64,000 nucleotides of DNA from Natronoglycomyces albus (GCF_016925535.1 NZ_CP070496.1:1116001-1180000); one strand, 5' to 3'. Counted from the stretch's first letter, positions 17,403-27,439 are shown. Notes: generated by a model not told the origin, from the sequence alone. Made by a program: numbers and translations.

Positions 17403-19559
17403 GTGTTTCGTTGGCTGGGTACCACCATCATTAAGACTCGGTGGTTCATCGTCGCCGCGCTCGTGGCGATTTATGCGGTCGGCGCCGCATGGGGTACCGG
17501 TGTCTTCGACGACCTGGCCGATGGCGGCTTCGTCAACCCCGATGCCCCGTCCGTGGTCACCTCCGCCGACATCGAGGAGCGTTTTGGTCATAACGGCGCC
17601 GAAGTGTTGATCTTGTACTCGCACGCTGAATTGACCGTCGACGATGACGAATTCGCCGCCGCCGTCACCTCATCAGTAGATGAAGTCGCGGCGTTGAGCC
17701 CCGTCTCCAGCGCCACCTCTTATTTCAACACCGGCCTGGATCAATTCGTCTCCACTGACCGTCACTCCACGTTCGTGGCCGTCGAATTCCACAGCTCCGA
17801 TGAAGACGGAATGCTCAGCGACTTCCGGCTCGTTGAGGAGGTCGCCCCAGCCGAAGGAGTGACGACGCAGCTGGGCGGCCCGGCCGCCATGTTCTCCGAA
17901 ATCGGCGACACCGTCAAAAACGACCTGATCATAGCCGAGATCATCTCGCTGCCCCTGTTGTTGATCATAATGGTGCTGGTCTTCGGTGCGGTCGTAGCCG
18001 CCCTGATGCCCATGATCATTGCCGGGATGGCGATTCTCGGTGGCCTCGCCATCACCCGCGTGCTCACCTACTTCGTCGATGTGTCGGTGTTCGCCGTCAA
18101 TGTCATCACCATCATCGGTCTGGGCATGTCCATCGACTATTGCCTATTCGTTCTGCGCCGCTTCCGCGAAGAGCTGGCCGCCGGACGCGACAAACGCACC
18201 GCTGTCCTCAACACGGTTGCCACCGCCGGCCGCACCGTCGGTGTCTCCGGGCTCATCATCGTGCTGTGTATGGCGGGCCTGCTCTTCATTCCGCTGCCAT
18301 TCCTGCACGGCATCGCCTATGGAGTCATGGCCGCCGTCGGCGTGGCGATGCTGGGCGCGATGGTGGTGCTCCCGGCGATGCTCTACCTCTTGGGACATCG
18401 CATCGACAAGCTGAAGGTATTGCGCAAACAGGAGAAGCGTTCAGGTGGCGACAGCGAGGGCTTCTGGTACCGGGTCGGATCGGCGGTCATGGCCCGGCCC
18501 ATCCTCGTGCTCGTGGCCGTCGCCCTCGGGCTGGGCGCGCTGGCGATCCCGGCGTTCAACGCCTCCTTCGGCGGCGTCAACGAAACCACTTTGCCCCCCG
18601 GTTCGGAACCGCGCCTCGTCATCGAGACGCTCAGAGAAGACTTCCCCGGTCAGGAAAATGAAGTCTCCACCGTCATGGTGGAGGTCGAATCCGATGCCGT
18701 CCTCGAACAGGTCCTCGCGGGTCTAAGGGCCGTCTCCAATGTCGAGGACGTCGTTCGCATTGATACGACTGAGACGCACACGCTCTTCGAGGTCGGCTAT
18801 GAGGTCGACTCGTTTAGCCCCGAAGCCCGCCACATCGTGCACGACATCCGCGACCTGGACATCGCCGGTGCCCAACTGGAAGTCACCGGCGAGACCGCCT
18901 ACCTGGTCGACATGCTCGCCGACATCCGCGATAACGTCCCGGCGCTGGTCATCTACATCGCCGTGGTCACCTTCATACTGTTGTTCCTGGCCTTCGGTTC
19001 GATCATCCTGCCGATCAAGGCGATCCTGATGAACCTACTGTCCTTGGGCGCGTGCATCGGCATCGTCGTGTGGATCTTCCAATACGGCAACCTGTCCGGA
19101 ATCCTGTTCTTTGAGGCCACCGGCTACATCGACCCGACGAACCTGATCTTGATGCTGGTGATCCTGTTCGCTCTGTCGACCGACTATGAGGTCTTCCTCC
19201 TGTCGCGCGCCCGGGAGGAGTGGGACAACGGGGCCGACAATCGTACCGCCGTGCTGCGGGCCATGCAGCGCACCGGAGGCATCATCACCGCCGCCGCGAT
19301 CATCCTCATAGTCGTCGTCGGGGCCTTCTCGCTATCCAGCATCGTCATGATGAAGATGGTCGGTGTCGGTATGGCCGTCGCCATCTTCCTGGACGCGACG
19401 GTGGTGCGGATGCTGCTGGTGCCCTCGACGATGCGCCTGCTGGGGCGCGCCAACTGGTGGGTGCCCGGCCCACTGGCGAAGCTCTACTCCAGCTATGGCC
19501 TCGAACGCTCCGCGAAAGCAGACGCTGAGAAGCCGACCTCGACGAAAGCCGCAGACTGA
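17403..19559 (+). CDS. MMPL-family membrane transporter, second of a tandem pair
   Basis: 718 residues from the GTG at 17403, with AGGAG eight bases upstream. It begins MFRWLGTTIIKTRW and aligns end to end with the preceding transporter. It has the same two-halved RND layout, with GLGMSIDYCLF in the first membrane block and ALSTDYEVFLLSR in the second. Several blocks are identical in DNA to the first copy, for example 19383-19481 against 16976-17074. The periplasmic loops are clearly diverged, so substrates may differ. The C-terminal tail is short and charged. Confidence 0.9.
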   Translation: MFRWLGTTIIKTRWFIVAALVAIYAVGAAWGTGVFDDLADGGFVNPDAPSVVTSADIEERFGHNGAEVLILYSHAELTVDDDEFAAAVTSSVDEVAALSPVSSATSYFNTGLDQFVSTDRHSTFVAVEFHSSDEDGMLSDFRLVEEVAPAEGVTTQLGGPAAMFSEIGDTVKNDLIIAEIISLPLLLIIMVLVFGAVVAALMPMIIAGMAILGGLAITRVLTYFVDVSVFAVNVITIIGLGMSIDYCLFVLRRFREELAAGRDKRTAVLNTVATAGRTVGVSGLIIVLCMAGLLFIPLPFLHGIAYGVMAAVGVAMLGAMVVLPAMLYLLGHRIDKLKVLRKQEKRSGGDSEGFWYRVGSAVMARPILVLVAVALGLGALAIPAFNASFGGVNETTLPPGSEPRLVIETLREDFPGQENEVSTVMVEVESDAVLEQVLAGLRAVSNVEDVVRIDTTETHTLFEVGYEVDSFSPEARHIVHDIRDLDIAGAQLEVTGETAYLVDMLADIRDNVPALVIYIAVVTFILLFLAFGSIILPIKAILMNLLSLGACIGIVVWIFQYGNLSGILFFEATGYIDPTNLILMLVILFALSTDYEVFLLSRAREEWDNGADNRTAVLRAMQRTGGIITAAAIILIVVVGAFSLSSIVMMKMVGVGMAVAIFLDATVVRMLLVPSTMRLLGRANWWVPGPLAKLYSSYGLERSAKADAEKPTSTKAAD

Positions 19560-19638
19560 CCGCAAAAGCCTTTGCCGGCGAATACTCCCACAGGTGAGGA
19601 TGAAATCACCGCCGGTGATACTGGCAGACCGCAGCCAG

Positions 19639-19644
19639 TATCAT
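19639..19644 (+). promoter_or_regulatory. Candidate -10 box of a leaderless purU transcript
   Basis: TATCAT ends 7 bases before the purU ATG, and no Shine-Dalgarno sequence precedes the gene. This arrangement fits a leaderless mRNA. A convincing -35 box is not visible. Confidence 0.35.
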
Positions 19645-19651
19645 TCAATCG

Positions 19652-20497
19652 ATGACGCGCGAATACATCCTCACCCTCTCCTGTGACGACCGGCTGGGCA
19701 TTGTCTATGCCGTCTCCGGCTACCTGACCCGCCGGGCTGGCAACATCGAGGACTCTCAGCAGTTCTCCGACTCCTCCACCTCCCGATTCTTCATGCGCGT
19801 CAAATTTTCCTCGCAGGCCAGCCGGGACGAGCTGGCCGTGGGATTCGCCGAGATTGCCCGCGAATTCGGGATGGAGTGGCAACTAGTCGACCGCCAAGAC
19901 AGGCCCCGGGTGCTCATCATGGCCTCCAAACAGGGCCATTGCCTCAACGATCTGCTCTACCGATTCCGCATCGGCGCGTTGCGCGGCGAAGTGGGGGCCG
20001 TGGTGTCCAACCATGCCGATTGGAGAGGATTGGCCGAAGCCGCCGACGTTCCCTTCCACCACCTCAGCATCACGCCCCAGAACAAGGATGACCAAGAACG
20101 CCGACTACTCGACTTGGTCACCCAACACCGGGTCGACGTGGTGGTCCTGGCTCGTTACATGCAGATCTTGTCCAACTCCGTCTGCGAGAAGCTACCCGGC
20201 CGCATTATCAACATCCACCATTCCTTTCTCCCCAGCTTCAAGGGCGCGCGGCCCTACCACCAGGCATTCGACCGAGGTGTCAAGCTCATCGGGGCCACGT
20301 GCCACTACGTCACCGCCGACCTGGACGAAGGCCCAATCATCGAGCAGGAGGTCACTCGCGTCGACCACGCCATGACCCCCGCCGACCTCGCCGCCGCCGG
20401 ACATGACCTCGAAAACGCCGTCCTCGCCCGCGGCCTCGCCGCCCACCTGGACGGTCGCATCATCCTCAACGGCTCGAAAACTGTCGTCTTCCGCTAA
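19652..20497 (+). CDS. purU: Formyltetrahydrofolate deformylase
   Basis: 281 residues. It hydrolyses 10-formyltetrahydrofolate to formate and tetrahydrofolate, balancing one-carbon pools. An N-terminal ACT domain (~5-80) precedes a formyltransferase-like catalytic domain. The catalytic segment INIHHSFLPSFKGA and the downstream DLDEGPIIEQ carry the Asn/His/Asp set of the family. The length is normal. There is no Shine-Dalgarno sequence before the ATG, and a good -10 box sits 7 bases upstream, so translation is probably leaderless. Confidence 0.95.
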   Translation: MTREYILTLSCDDRLGIVYAVSGYLTRRAGNIEDSQQFSDSSTSRFFMRVKFSSQASRDELAVGFAEIAREFGMEWQLVDRQDRPRVLIMASKQGHCLNDLLYRFRIGALRGEVGAVVSNHADWRGLAEAADVPFHHLSITPQNKDDQERRLLDLVTQHRVDVVVLARYMQILSNSVCEKLPGRIINIHHSFLPSFKGARPYHQAFDRGVKLIGATCHYVTADLDEGPIIEQEVTRVDHAMTPADLAAAGHDLENAVLARGLAAHLDGRIILNGSKTVVFR

Positions 20498-20585
20498 GTC
20501 AGCCACCTGGCCCTTGTCACCACGACTCGGCAACATTCGTCCCATAACCCTGCCAAGGGAGCGCATAAGCCTCTACGGGTCAGAT

Positions 20586-20896
20586 ATGGGAAAGGTCGAG
20601 ATCACTGATCTGCCCGCAGAAGTCTTCGCGCTGCTGAAGAAGCGTGCCACGATGGCCGACATGACCGTGTGAGATTATCTGCGGGAGCTCGTCGTGGCGC
20701 AGACGCGTTTCAGCCTCGCCTCGCTGGCCGACCGGACCTGGGAGTTTCGCCACACCTTCAACCCATACAACGCCACCTCGTACTGGCCGAGGAACTCCAG
20801 TTCCCACTCGTCACCACCGACAGCAAGCCGCACGCTCCAGATATTCACAGTGCCGCAGTCGAGTTACGCGACATAGCCAAATGGCGCTCCAAATAG
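20586..20896 (+). pseudogene. Decayed VapBC-type toxin-antitoxin remnant
   Basis: The first 28 codons read like a VapB/FitA-type antitoxin (GKVEITDLPAEVFALLKKRA). A TGA at 20670-20672 then interrupts ADMTV-DYLRELV, and the same frame continues past it. After about ten more residues the frame resembles the end of a PIN-domain VapC toxin (WEFRHTFNPYNATSY). The rest of VapC appears one frame over (LAEELQFPLVTTDSK, from ~20790). So there is a nonsense codon, an internal deletion spanning the end of vapB and most of vapC, and a frameshift. No PIN catalytic aspartates of the N-terminal part remain. The assignment is by recall of family sequences. Confidence 0.72.
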
Positions 20897-20903
20897 CGTC
20901 ATT

Positions 20904-20909
20904 GATAAT
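20904..20909 (+). promoter_or_regulatory. Candidate -10 box of a leaderless dxr transcript
   Basis: GATAAT ends 6 bases before the dxr GTG. The G-run next to the start is too close to act as a Shine-Dalgarno site. The arrangement suggests a leaderless mRNA. The -35 region is weak. Confidence 0.3.
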
Positions 20910-20915
20910 GGGGGC

Positions 20916-22112
20916 GTGAATCCTCGCAATATCGTCCTCCTCGGCTCCACTGGCTCCATTGGCACCCAAGCCATCGATGTCGCCCGGCGCAACCCCGACA
21001 CTCTCAACATCGTCGGCATCGGCGCAGGTGGCAACAACCCAAAGCTGCTGGCCCAACAAGCGGTTAGCCTCGATGTCGACGTCGTCGCCATCGCCGACTC
21101 CCGAGCTTTCGAAGACCTCCAGCTGCACCTGTACGCCGAAGCCAAGAGACGCGACTACGCGGCCGGTCAATTCCGCATGCCGAAAATTCTCGCTGGTCCC
21201 TCGGCAATGGCAGAACTCGCCGCTTGGCCCGCCCACAGTGTCCTCAACGGCATGAGTGGCTCCATTGGACTCGCCCCGACTCTGGCCGCCCTCAAAGCAG
21301 GCAGTCAACTCATCCTCGCCAATAAGGAATCCCTTGTCGCCGGGGGGCCACTGGTGCGCGCCGTGGCGCAAAGCGGACAAATAGTGCCAGTGGACTCCGA
21401 ACACTCCGCCTTGGCCCAATGCCTGCGGGCCGGGCGAGACGACCAGGTCGCCCGCCTCGTTCTCACTGCCTCCGGGGGGCCCTTCCGAGGCCGCAGCCGC
21501 AGCCAACTGGGCGAAGTAACCCTCAACGACGCCCTAGCGCATCCGACCTGGGACATGGGGCCAGTGGTCACCATTAACTCCGCCACCATGGTCAACAAAG
21601 CCCTCGAAGTCATCGAAGCGGCCGAAATGTTCGGTTTCGACTACGACGACATAGACGTAGTCGTTCATCCTCAGTCGATCATCCACTCCATGGTCGAATT
21701 CGTCGACGGCTCCACCATCGCCCAGGCCTCCCCACCCGACATGCGCCTGCCCATCGCCCACGCGCTAGCCTGGCCCGACCGTCTTGCCGAGGCCGCACCC
21801 CCAGTCGACTGGTCGAAAGCGCACACCTGGACGTTCCAGCCGCTAGATCACGAGGCCTTTCCCGCAGTGGGACTAGCCAAAGCCGCAGGCAAAGCTGGCG
21901 GAACCCTACCGGCCATCTACAACGCCGCGAATGAAGAGGCAGTGGCCGCCTTCCGGGAATCCCGTCTGCCATTCCTGGGCATCGTCGACACCATCGACAC
22001 TGTCCTCGCCGCAGCGCCCGACTTTGGGCAACCGGGTACAGTCGAAGCGATACTAGAGGCGGAATCGTGGGCCCGCAGCCGCGCCCGTGAGGTAGTTTCA
22101 GACCTGTCATGA
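20916..22112 (+). CDS. dxr: 1-deoxy-D-xylulose 5-phosphate reductoisomerase
   Basis: 398 residues from a GTG. It makes 2-C-methyl-D-erythritol 4-phosphate from DXP with NADPH, the committed step of the MEP isoprenoid pathway. The Rossmann NADPH motif GSTGSIGTQ is at residues ~8-16. ANKESLVAGG and VDSEHSALAQ carry the conserved Glu, Lys and the metal-binding Asp-Glu pair. The length is normal. It is followed by rip and by ispG, a second MEP pathway gene, an order shared with mycobacteria. Confidence 0.96.
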   Translation: MNPRNIVLLGSTGSIGTQAIDVARRNPDTLNIVGIGAGGNNPKLLAQQAVSLDVDVVAIADSRAFEDLQLHLYAEAKRRDYAAGQFRMPKILAGPSAMAELAAWPAHSVLNGMSGSIGLAPTLAALKAGSQLILANKESLVAGGPLVRAVAQSGQIVPVDSEHSALAQCLRAGRDDQVARLVLTASGGPFRGRSRSQLGEVTLNDALAHPTWDMGPVVTINSATMVNKALEVIEAAEMFGFDYDDIDVVVHPQSIIHSMVEFVDGSTIAQASPPDMRLPIAHALAWPDRLAEAAPPVDWSKAHTWTFQPLDHEAFPAVGLAKAAGKAGGTLPAIYNAANEEAVAAFRESRLPFLGIVDTIDTVLAAAPDFGQPGTVEAILEAESWARSRAREVVSDLS

Positions 22113-22181
22113 CCGCTGTAGCCACGGCGGGGACCCGTGGACACTCGGCATTCGCCCCTTCCTTGACCAAGGAGCACATCG

Positions 22182-23441
22182 TTGCTGGCTTACACCATCG
22201 GCATCATCCTGTTCGCCCTCGCGATCCTCATTTCGGTGAGTCTTCACGAGGCCGGACACATGCTCACCGCCAAGGCCTTCAAAATGAAGGTCACCCGTTA
22301 CTTTGTCGGGTTCGGACCCACCCTGTGGTCCTTTCACCGGGGCGAGACCGAATACGGCCTTAAGGGCATCCCGCTGGGCGGATTCGTCAAGATCACCGGA
22401 ATGACACCTCTCGATGAAGAAGAAGAGAGCCTGTCGGAAAAGGACAAGAAACGCGTCTTTTGGCGTAAGCCACTGTGGCAGCGCACCACGGTCCTAGCCG
22501 CTGGTTCCATCACCCACTTCATTCTGGCGTTTGTCATCTTGTGGGTTCTGGTGTCCTTCATCGGCATCGCCAACCCGGCACTAGCCGATCAAATCGAAGA
22601 GTCGCAAGAGACCGCGACGGTGGCCGTCGCCCCATGCATCCCGCCTGAGGACGCGACGGGCACCTACGAGTGCACTGCCGAGGACGAACCCAGTCCAGCC
22701 GCCGCCGCAGGTTTGCGCGATGGCGACGAGATCACCGGCATCGCCGGAGCGACCGTGACCGATTGGGATTCGCTGTTGGAGACCGTCTCCGGTCTCCAAC
22801 CGGATGAAGAGGTCGAAATCACCATCCGGCGCGACACCGGTATCACCACCCTTGACATCACGCCGTACTCGGCGAGTGTGCCAATGGAGGACGGTTCGAC
22901 CACCGAGGTCACACGCATCGGCGTTAGTGTGTATGTGGACCGATCGCTGGACCCGGTCGTCACCTATGGGCCAATCAGCGGAGTTGGCCAGAGCTTTGTG
23001 GTCACCGGCAACCTGTTCACCGCCACTTTTGAGGCACTGATCACACTGCCGACGAAGATCCCGGATCTGTGGAACTCGGTTTTCGGAGCGGAGCGACCTG
23101 ACGACACCCCGGTCAGCGTGGTGGGGGCCTCGCGCCTTGGCGGTGAGATGGTGCAGTTCGACCAGTGGGCCATGTTCTTTATGCTGGTTGTGGTCCTGAA
23201 CTATTTTGTCGGCATCTTCAACTTGTTGCCGCTGCTGCCGCTGGATGGCGGGCATATCGCGATCGCCTGGTACGAGAGGGCCCGCTCCTGGCTAGCGGCG
23301 CGGCGGGGAAAGCCCGACCCGGGCCGAGTGGATTACTTGAAGCTCATGCCGCTGACCTACGCTGTACTGGTGGTGCTCGGTGGTTTCATGCTTCTCACCA
23401 TCACCGCGGACATCGTGAATCCGATCAGACTCTTCAACTAG
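22182..23441 (+). CDS. rip1: Site-2 intramembrane metalloprotease (RseP/Rip1 family)
   Basis: 419 residues from a TTG with AGGAG seven bases upstream. The zinc motif H22-E-A-G-H26 lies in the first membrane helix. The second metal site is in [13 protein letters not shown] in the third helix block. A single PDZ-like domain (~165-230, including [14 protein letters not shown]) lies between them on the outer face. These proteases cut anti-sigma factors or other membrane proteins after a first cleavage. It lies between dxr and ispG, as Rip1 does in mycobacteria. The substrate is unknown here. Confidence 0.93.
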   Translation: MLAYTIGIILFALAILISVSLHEAGHMLTAKAFKMKVTRYFVGFGPTLWSFHRGETEYGLKGIPLGGFVKITGMTPLDEEEESLSEKDKKRVFWRKPLWQRTTVLAAGSITHFILAFVILWVLVSFIGIANPALADQIEESQETATVAVAPCIPPEDATGTYECTAEDEPSPAAAAGLRDGDEITGIAGATVTDWDSLLETVSGLQPDEEVEITIRRDTGITTLDITPYSASVPMEDGSTTEVTRIGVSVYVDRSLDPVVTYGPISGVGQSFVVTGNLFTATFEALITLPTKIPDLWNSVFGAERPDDTPVSVVGASRLGGEMVQFDQWAMFFMLVVVLNYFVGIFNLLPLLPLDGGHIAIAWYERARSWLAARRGKPDPGRVDYLKLMPLTYAVLVVLGGFMLLTITADIVNPIRLFN

Positions 23442-23454
23442 GTATGTTTCATAT

Positions 23455-24624
23455 ATGACTGCTGTAAATCTTGGGATTCCCTCCGCCGCTCCGCCTCCGT
23501 TGGCTCAGCGGCGGCCAACACGGCAACTCAATGTCGGAGGGGTGCTAGTCGGCGGTGGGGCACCAGTGAGCGTGCAGTCCATGACCACGACCCGCACGTC
23601 CGACATCAACGCGACGCTGCAGCAGATCGCCGAGCTGACGGCCTCCGGTTGCCAGATTGTGCGCGTGGCGGTCCCGACCAATGACGATGCCGACGCGCTG
23701 CCAGCTATCGCGAAGAAATCGCAGATTCCGGTTATCGCGGACATTCACTTTCAGCCCAAGTATGTATTCGCCGCGATCGACGCCGGTTGCGCGGCGGTGC
23801 GCGTCAACCCGGGCAATATCAAGAAGTTCGACGATAAGGTCGGTGAGATCGCCAAGGCCGCCACGGAGGCGGGAACTCCGATTCGGATCGGCGTCAATGC
23901 CGGCTCCTTGGATAAGCGGTTGTTGGAAAAGTATGGCAAGCCCACCGCTGAAGCTCTGGTTGAGTCGGCTCTGTGGGAATGCTCGCTATTCGAAGAGCAT
24001 GGCTTCGGCGACATCAAGATCTCCGTGAAGCACAACGACCCGGTGGTCATGGTGCGCGCCTATCGGCTGCTTTCCCAACAGTGCGACTACCCGCTTCATT
24101 TGGGCGTCACCGAGGCTGGCCCCGCCTTCCAGGGCACTATCAAATCCGCCGCTGCCTTCGGAGCTTTGCTGTCGGAAGGGATTGGCGACACCATTCGCGT
24201 CTCGTTGTCGGCCCCTCCGGTTGAGGAGATCAAGGTCGGCACGCAGATTCTGGAGTCCTTGGGGCTGCGCGAACGGGGTCTGGAGATCGTTTCGTGTCCC
24301 TCGTGCGGACGTGCGCAGGTCGATGTTTACAAGCTGGCCGAAGAGGTCACCGCCGGGCTGGAGGGCCTGCCGGTGCCGTTGCGGGTGGCGGTTATGGGAT
24401 GCGTGGTCAACGGCCCAGGTGAGGCTCGAGAGGCTGACCTTGGGGTCGCCAGCGGGAATGGCAAAGGGCAAATCTTTGTCAAGGGTGAGGTCATTCGGAC
24501 AGTGCCCGAATCACAAATTGTGGAGACGCTTATCGAGGAGGCTGTGCGTATAGCCGACCAGATGGGTGCGGATCTGCCAGATGAGCTCAAGGAGCTGGTG
24601 GGGCCGACTGTCACGGTTCACTAG
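23455..24624 (+). CDS. ispG: 4-hydroxy-3-methylbut-2-enyl diphosphate synthase (GcpE)
   Basis: 389 residues. This 4Fe-4S enzyme of the MEP pathway converts ME-cPP to HMBPP. The TIM-barrel half includes [12 protein letters not shown] and [10 protein letters not shown]. The three cluster cysteines are C281 and C284 (SCPSCGRAQ) and C316 ([10 protein letters not shown]). The length is normal. It starts 13 bases after rip1, so dxr, rip1 and ispG form one transcription unit that ends at the hairpin at 24650. Confidence 0.96.
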   Translation: MTAVNLGIPSAAPPPLAQRRPTRQLNVGGVLVGGGAPVSVQSMTTTRTSDINATLQQIAELTASGCQIVRVAVPTNDDADALPAIAKKSQIPVIADIHFQPKYVFAAIDAGCAAVRVNPGNIKKFDDKVGEIAKAATEAGTPIRIGVNAGSLDKRLLEKYGKPTAEALVESALWECSLFEEHGFGDIKISVKHNDPVVMVRAYRLLSQQCDYPLHLGVTEAGPAFQGTIKSAAAFGALLSEGIGDTIRVSLSAPPVEEIKVGTQILESLGLRERGLEIVSCPSCGRAQVDVYKLAEEVTAGLEGLPVPLRVAVMGCVVNGPGEAREADLGVASGNGKGQIFVKGEVIRTVPESQIVETLIEEAVRIADQMGADLPDELKELVGPTVTVH

Positions 24625-24649
24625 GCCGCCTCCGCTTTTTATCAGCTTT

Positions 24650-24685
24650 TCGAAGGGCCGCCGGCATTTGTCGGCGGCCCTTCGA
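24650..24685 (+). terminator. Terminator after ispG
   Basis: A 14-bp perfect stem (TCGAAGGGCCGCCG) with an 8-base loop. Confidence 0.7.
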
Positions 24686-24690
24686 CGTGT

Positions 24691-25116
24691 GGTTTTCGAT
24701 GGGGTTCTTCCCGGGCGCGTGTGTCTGTAGTGGCATGTGTGACTCAGTCCGATTCTTGACAACCGGCCTGAGGTGTCATCAAGGCGACATCCTGCGGTCG
24801 GCTTCTGTGGTGTGCTGAATGGGTGCCAGGTAGCTGCCGCGACGTTCCATGAAGGTGGAAATCTCTCATGATGGGGGATTGCGCTGGTGTGTCAACGCGC
24901 GGTAGGTACTGCTCGAACTGTCATAATTCCGACAAAATACGTATAAGCCCAGAATGCGGGGCATATCGAGTGGCAGCGGAGTGTGGAAATCAGCAGACAC
25001 GCTCTCGTCGGCCCGCCGATAATGTTCCCGGCGGCCGCAAATGGTGACAGGACCTTCCGCACCAGCGCGGGCGCACGGTGTACCGCTATCTCACAATGCG
25101 AGGGGAGTCCACCACC
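24691..25116. other. Intergenic stretch without a supported gene
   Basis: I see no credible coding region, tRNA or known RNA here. The part near 24915-24950 is AT-rich for this genome and could hold the promoter of the membrane protein gene that follows. No box pair is convincing. Confidence 0.4.
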
Positions 25117-25644
25117 ATGGGGAGGATCGTCCGAAACGTCTCTGACGGGGTGACAAAGTACTACTGGTATCCCGGTGAGAAAGGTGACTGGGTCAAGGCC
25201 GCGATAACCGTGGTCGGGGGCGCCGCAGTCTTCGCCCTCTCTTTCGTCGCCTTCCACAACAGCTTGATATCAGCCGTGCTGTCCGCATCGGTGGTCTTGG
25301 GACTCGGTGGGGTCTACTTGGGGCGTTCCGACGCCGCGGGGCTCAGCAAGTTCCACGACCCAACCTCAGAACGCCGCGAAGCCATGGCCGATTCCGCCCA
25401 CGCCGCCTGGCGTGGAACCCTGATGGGTTTTGCCTCAGCTGGGGCCGCCATCTTCGTCCTCAACATGCCTCATGACGGCTTCCTCAGCAACTGGGTGTTG
25501 CCGATCGTGCCGTCGGTCGTCGGAGCGATCGCGCACTCAGCGGGCATGATCTATGAGCGCATGAACCAAGCCGGGCAGGCCGAAGCCGAACCGCCTCCAG
25601 CTGAGGTCGAAGCCGCCAAGGAGCTGGAAAAAGAACCGGCCTAG
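25117..25644 (+). CDS. Membrane protein of unknown function
   Basis: 175 residues from the ATG at 25117, with GGGGAG upstream. The frame extends back to a GTG at 25078. Four hydrophobic stretches are visible: two between ~25 and 70 (AAITVVGGAAVFALSF, LISAVLSASVVLGLGGVYLG) and two between ~110 and 155 (TLMGFASAGAAIFVL, WVLPIVPSVVGAIAHSAG). The C-terminus is Glu/Ala/Pro-rich and charged. I do not recognise the family. The gene stands alone between ispG and an inverted-repeat element that starts 24 bases after its stop. Confidence 0.65.
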   Translation: MGRIVRNVSDGVTKYYWYPGEKGDWVKAAITVVGGAAVFALSFVAFHNSLISAVLSASVVLGLGGVYLGRSDAAGLSKFHDPTSERREAMADSAHAAWRGTLMGFASAGAAIFVLNMPHDGFLSNWVLPIVPSVVGAIAHSAGMIYERMNQAGQAEAEPPPAEVEAAKELEKEPA

Positions 25645-25667
25645 GTGATAGGCCAGCTGTGCCGCTT

Positions 25668-25831
25668 AGAGCTCCTATCAGGTTTGTTTCCGTGGCGAGG
25701 ATGGTGTGCTGTCAGTGCGTGGGGAGGCGGAGGCCCTTGTTCATACCCAGCGGGTATGGGCAAGGGCCGACAACGCGGCCAGGCGCGACATCACTCCACC
25801 GCAGTAGGAAGAGAAACCTGATAGGAGCTCT
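25668..25831. repeat. 164-bp element with 18-bp perfect terminal inverted repeats and inner hairpin
   Basis: AGAGCTCCTATCAGGTTT (25668-25685) is exactly complementary to 25814-25831. Inside, GGCCCTTG...CAAGGGCC encloses ATACCC-AGC-GGGTAT. Parts of the two halves in between also pair imperfectly, so the whole could fold as one long hairpin. It contains no ORF. It could be a MITE-like element, a structured RNA or an elaborate terminator for the gene before it. Confidence 0.6.
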
Positions 25832-26441
25832 TAGGGCGGCGAGATTAAGGAGCCGACGCGAAGCTACTGCACACCGCCGTGGTTGGGTCTGGCGGGGCGC
25901 TCGACCGTGTGAGGTGTCGCAAGTACACGGGAGCGAGTTTCGCGTCGGCTCGGCTTGGAATCGGCCCTCTCACCAGGCCAGTGCCCGGAGTTGACGTGCT
26001 CTGTGGCGATTGCGGTGGGAGAGTAGCCAATGGATGCCAAGCCACATATGAATTTGTCGCCCTCTGGCGGGCAGTGCTCGCACATACACCGTGCCGCAAC
26101 GGATCAAAGGCCTCAGGGAAGTGATGTCGCCGCATCTCCTGTGGGGTCAGGTCGGTTCACCGTGAGCCTGCGGATGGGGTTTTTCTCATCATGCGCTTCG
26201 CAAAGATCATTGGCAAGAGGGTTTCGCGGCCAAGTCTCGAAAAAGGCGCAAAGTCGTGCATATGGACACCGTGCGGAAGGCGGTGGATATCGTCAGTGGA
26301 ACAACCCGACGCCACGGTGATTCGGGGCGGAATCCACCACGATGACGCGGCGTTAGGCCTGCCTAGGGCCGTTATAGAAGGTGAGCCAGATTTCACCCCG
26401 CCATTGATCACCTCGGGCGCCCTCCCGTTAGGCTTGACCGC
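25832..26441. other. 600-bp stretch without a supported gene
   Basis: Several short frames overlap here on both strands, but none has both a ribosome site and family-like sequence. The least bad is on the minus strand at 25864-26085 (73 residues, starting MCEHCPPEGDKFICGL). I cannot support it further. No tRNA was found. It may be decayed accessory DNA. Confidence 0.35.
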
Positions 26442-27341
26442 ATGAGTGTAAGAGCCCCATTGAAGCCAGGAAAGCAAACGCCGCGCCGCGCAGTGCCCGA
26501 GCACATTGCGCGCCCCGAATACGTGGGTAAGAGCGGGCCGCAGCCCTTCCAGGGCTCCGAGATCAAGAGCGCCGACGTCATCGAGCGAATGCGCATCGCC
26601 GGCCAGTTGGCCGCCGATGCCCTCATCGAGGTCGAGAAAGCCGTCGCACCCGGCGTGACCACCGATGAGCTGGACCGCGTGTGTCACGAATTCCTGTGCG
26701 ACCACGGGGCATATCCGTCCACTTTGGGGTACAAGGGTTATCCCAAATCCTGCTGCACCTCTGTCAACGAAGTCATCTGTCACGGGATTCCCGACTCGAC
26801 AGTGTTGCAAGACGGTGACATCGTCAATGTCGACATCACCGCCTACCTCAATGGCGTGCATGGAGATAACAACGCGACCTTCCTGGTGGGGGATGTAGAC
26901 GAAGAGGTGCGTCTATTGGTGGAACGCACCTATGCGGCCACGATGCGCGGCATCAAAGCCGTGCGACCCGGCCGAATGCTCAACACCGTCGGCCGCGTCA
27001 TCGAGTCGTACGCGAAACGCTTTGACTATGGAGTCGTCCGCCAGTTCACCGGCCACGGAATCGGCGAATCGTTCCACTCGGGTCTCTATGTGCCCCATTA
27101 CGACAACCCGTCGTTGGACACCGTGATCGAGGCCGGAATGACCTTCACCATCGAGCCGATGATCAATTTGGGGGTGGCCGAACACCACATGTGGAACGAC
27201 GGCTGGACAGCCGTGACCCGGGATGGGAAATGGACCGCACAGTTCGAGCACACCTTGTTGGTGACTGAAGACGGGTTCGAACTGTTGACCATGCCCAGTG
27301 GGGGAGCGCCCTCGGCTGGCACGCCAGAGAAATTTCGATAG
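26442..27341 (+). CDS. map: Methionine aminopeptidase, type I
   Basis: 299 residues. It removes the initiator methionine from new proteins. The five metal ligands are in place: D131, D142, H205, E238 and E269. The ~40-residue N-terminal extension, rich in Pro and basic residues, resembles the longer actinobacterial type (MapB/MetAP1c in M. tuberculosis), whose extension is proposed to contact the ribosome. The start is an ATG. The gene is convergent with the ABC permease across a strong hairpin. Confidence 0.95.
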   Translation: MSVRAPLKPGKQTPRRAVPEHIARPEYVGKSGPQPFQGSEIKSADVIERMRIAGQLAADALIEVEKAVAPGVTTDELDRVCHEFLCDHGAYPSTLGYKGYPKSCCTSVNEVICHGIPDSTVLQDGDIVNVDITAYLNGVHGDNNATFLVGDVDEEVRLLVERTYAATMRGIKAVRPGRMLNTVGRVIESYAKRFDYGVVRQFTGHGIGESFHSGLYVPHYDNPSLDTVIEAGMTFTIEPMINLGVAEHHMWNDGWTAVTRDGKWTAQFEHTLLVTEDGFELLTMPSGGAPSAGTPEKFR

Positions 27342-27362
27342 TCGCCTCGAATCGACCGCATG

Positions 27363-27398
27363 ACAGTGTTGGGGCCGCCTCGGCGGCCCCAACACTGT
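27363..27398. terminator. Bidirectional terminator between map and ABC permease
   Basis: A 17-bp perfect stem (ACAGTGTTGGGGCCGCC) with a 2-base loop lies between convergent genes. Confidence 0.8.
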
Positions 27399-27439
27399 TG
27401 GTGGACGGGTGTCGTCCTGGTTTCAAGTAAGGAACTAGG

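Noticed and set aside
25864-26085. Minus-strand 73-residue frame with CEHC and C motifs
   Set aside because: No ribosome site or family match, and overlapping frames are equally open.
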